Positions 63,711 to 64,000 of a stretch of 64,000 bases of DNA are shown here, in pieces. The stretch spans positions 186,001 through 250,000 of the forward strand of contig JACOUT010000003.1 in assembly GCA_016177705.1 (NCBI GenBank), given 5' to 3'. Origin of the DNA: Deltaproteobacteria bacterium. GTDB lineage: Bacteria; Myxococcota; UBA727; VGSZ01. Every line of letters begins with the position of its first letter. The stretch's first letter is position 1. Position numbers and translations under genes: made by a program. A model generated the notes under the pieces. It saw only the letters and a list, made by a program, of their open reading frames with translations. It did not search any database and was not told the DNA's origin.

Positions 63711-64000
63711 TCAGCCGGACGAGGCCTGCCCTGGCCCGGCCGTCATTTTCGCTTTGGTTTCGAGCAAGTAGGCGATGAGCTCTTCCGCGCGTTGGTAGGC
63801 GAGCGCGGCCTTCTTGGCGGCGGCCTTGTCTTTGTTCGCCTTGGCGCCGGTGGCCAGGGTGGACAGCTCGGCGCGGCGCGCCTGCAGGCCCGTCAGGTCC
63901 GGCTGGTCCTGCTCGACCACCGCCTCGATACGCGGGAAGCCGACCGAGGCTGCCTGCGGTGCGGGCTCGGCTTTGGCGCCGGGGCGCGGCGGCTCCACCG
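63711..64000 (-). CDS. Partial T3SS-associated protein, C-terminal part
   Basis: The frame stays open to the right edge, so the start is not seen (GTG 63998 is only the first start-like codon). About 96 residues: a Pro-rich stretch, then a helical Ala/Lys-rich region (LQARRAELSTLATGAKANKDKAAAKKAALAYQRAEELIAYLLETKAK) and a Gly/Ser tail. It lies upstream of the tip/filament-like gene on the same strand. Function unknown; a coiled-coil or chaperone-like role is possible. Confidence 0.5.
   Translation of the reverse strand, partial: VEPPRPGAKAEPAPQAASVGFPRIEAVVEQDQPDLTGLQARRAELSTLATGAKANKDKAAAKKAALAYQRAEELIAYLLETKAKMTAGPGQASSG

Overview
The window looks like a chromosomal segment of a very GC-rich, secretion-heavy deltaproteobacterial predator or soil bacterium, most likely Myxococcota. 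The reasons are C-terminal sorting tails of MYXO-CTERM type, Myxococcus cysteine-rich repeats, Asp-Ala-Gly, Glu-Gly and Pro-Asp-Glu linkers behind lipoprotein signals, several PknB-type Ser/Thr kinases, TSP3/OmpA proteins, CheW-like proteins and pieces of a type III secretion system (T3SS). No rRNA, tRNA, CRISPR array or intact insertion sequence was seen. Coding density is high, with many ATGA/GTGA stop-start overlaps.

Layout. 1-9.9 kb: end of a Cys-rich protein, an orphan CoA-transferase alpha subunit, a repeat-linker 5'-nucleotidase lipoprotein, a C45 acyltransferase, argC-argB, and a polyisoprenyl glycosyltransferase with a flippase-like membrane protein. 9.9-12.7 kb: a loose accessory patch with a decayed Cys-rich fragment, strong hairpins, a collagen-like lipoprotein of visibly lower GC, an unknown membrane-anchored protein and 67-bp repeats. 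12.7-16.2 kb: a three-gene saccharopine dehydrogenase operon. 16.2-25.8 kb: hybrid histidine kinase, CreD-like protein, AraC regulator, U32 peptidase plus DAHP synthase-chorismate mutase, CAP-domain lipoprotein, TetR regulator and arfB. 25.9-35.9 kb: an intracellular-type papain-like cysteine protease, a coupled operon of secreted peptidases (M16 active, M16 inactive, HExxH lipoprotein), and an OmpA/DUF4398 cell-envelope pair. 36-48.6 kb: kinases, CheW-like pair, response regulator, metallopeptidases and lipoproteins. 48.6-53.6 kb: a class III aminotransferase with a long N-terminal extension, HIT protein, a RibD/DHFR-like gene remnant, and a beta-lactamase-fold lipoprotein.

53.7-64 kb carries T3SS-associated genes in two blocks. 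The first has an SctI-like inner-rod protein, a FliA-type sigma factor and a divergent pseudokinase. The second, after a TPR protein, a Cys-rich beta-helix lipoprotein, a DyP peroxidase and a deoxyhypusine-synthase-like enzyme, has a small unknown protein, a TPR chaperone-like protein, a coiled-coil tip/filament-like protein and a partial gene running off the right edge. The sctI-like gene and the tip-like gene share the same upstream element (CGCAAC-N16-CGATAATGG), exactly 62 nt before each ATG, and similar ribosome binding sites. Its right half resembles a sigma-28 -10 box, and a sigma-28-like factor is encoded beside one copy. I regard this apparently dedicated sigma/promoter circuit for a split T3SS as the most interesting feature of the window.
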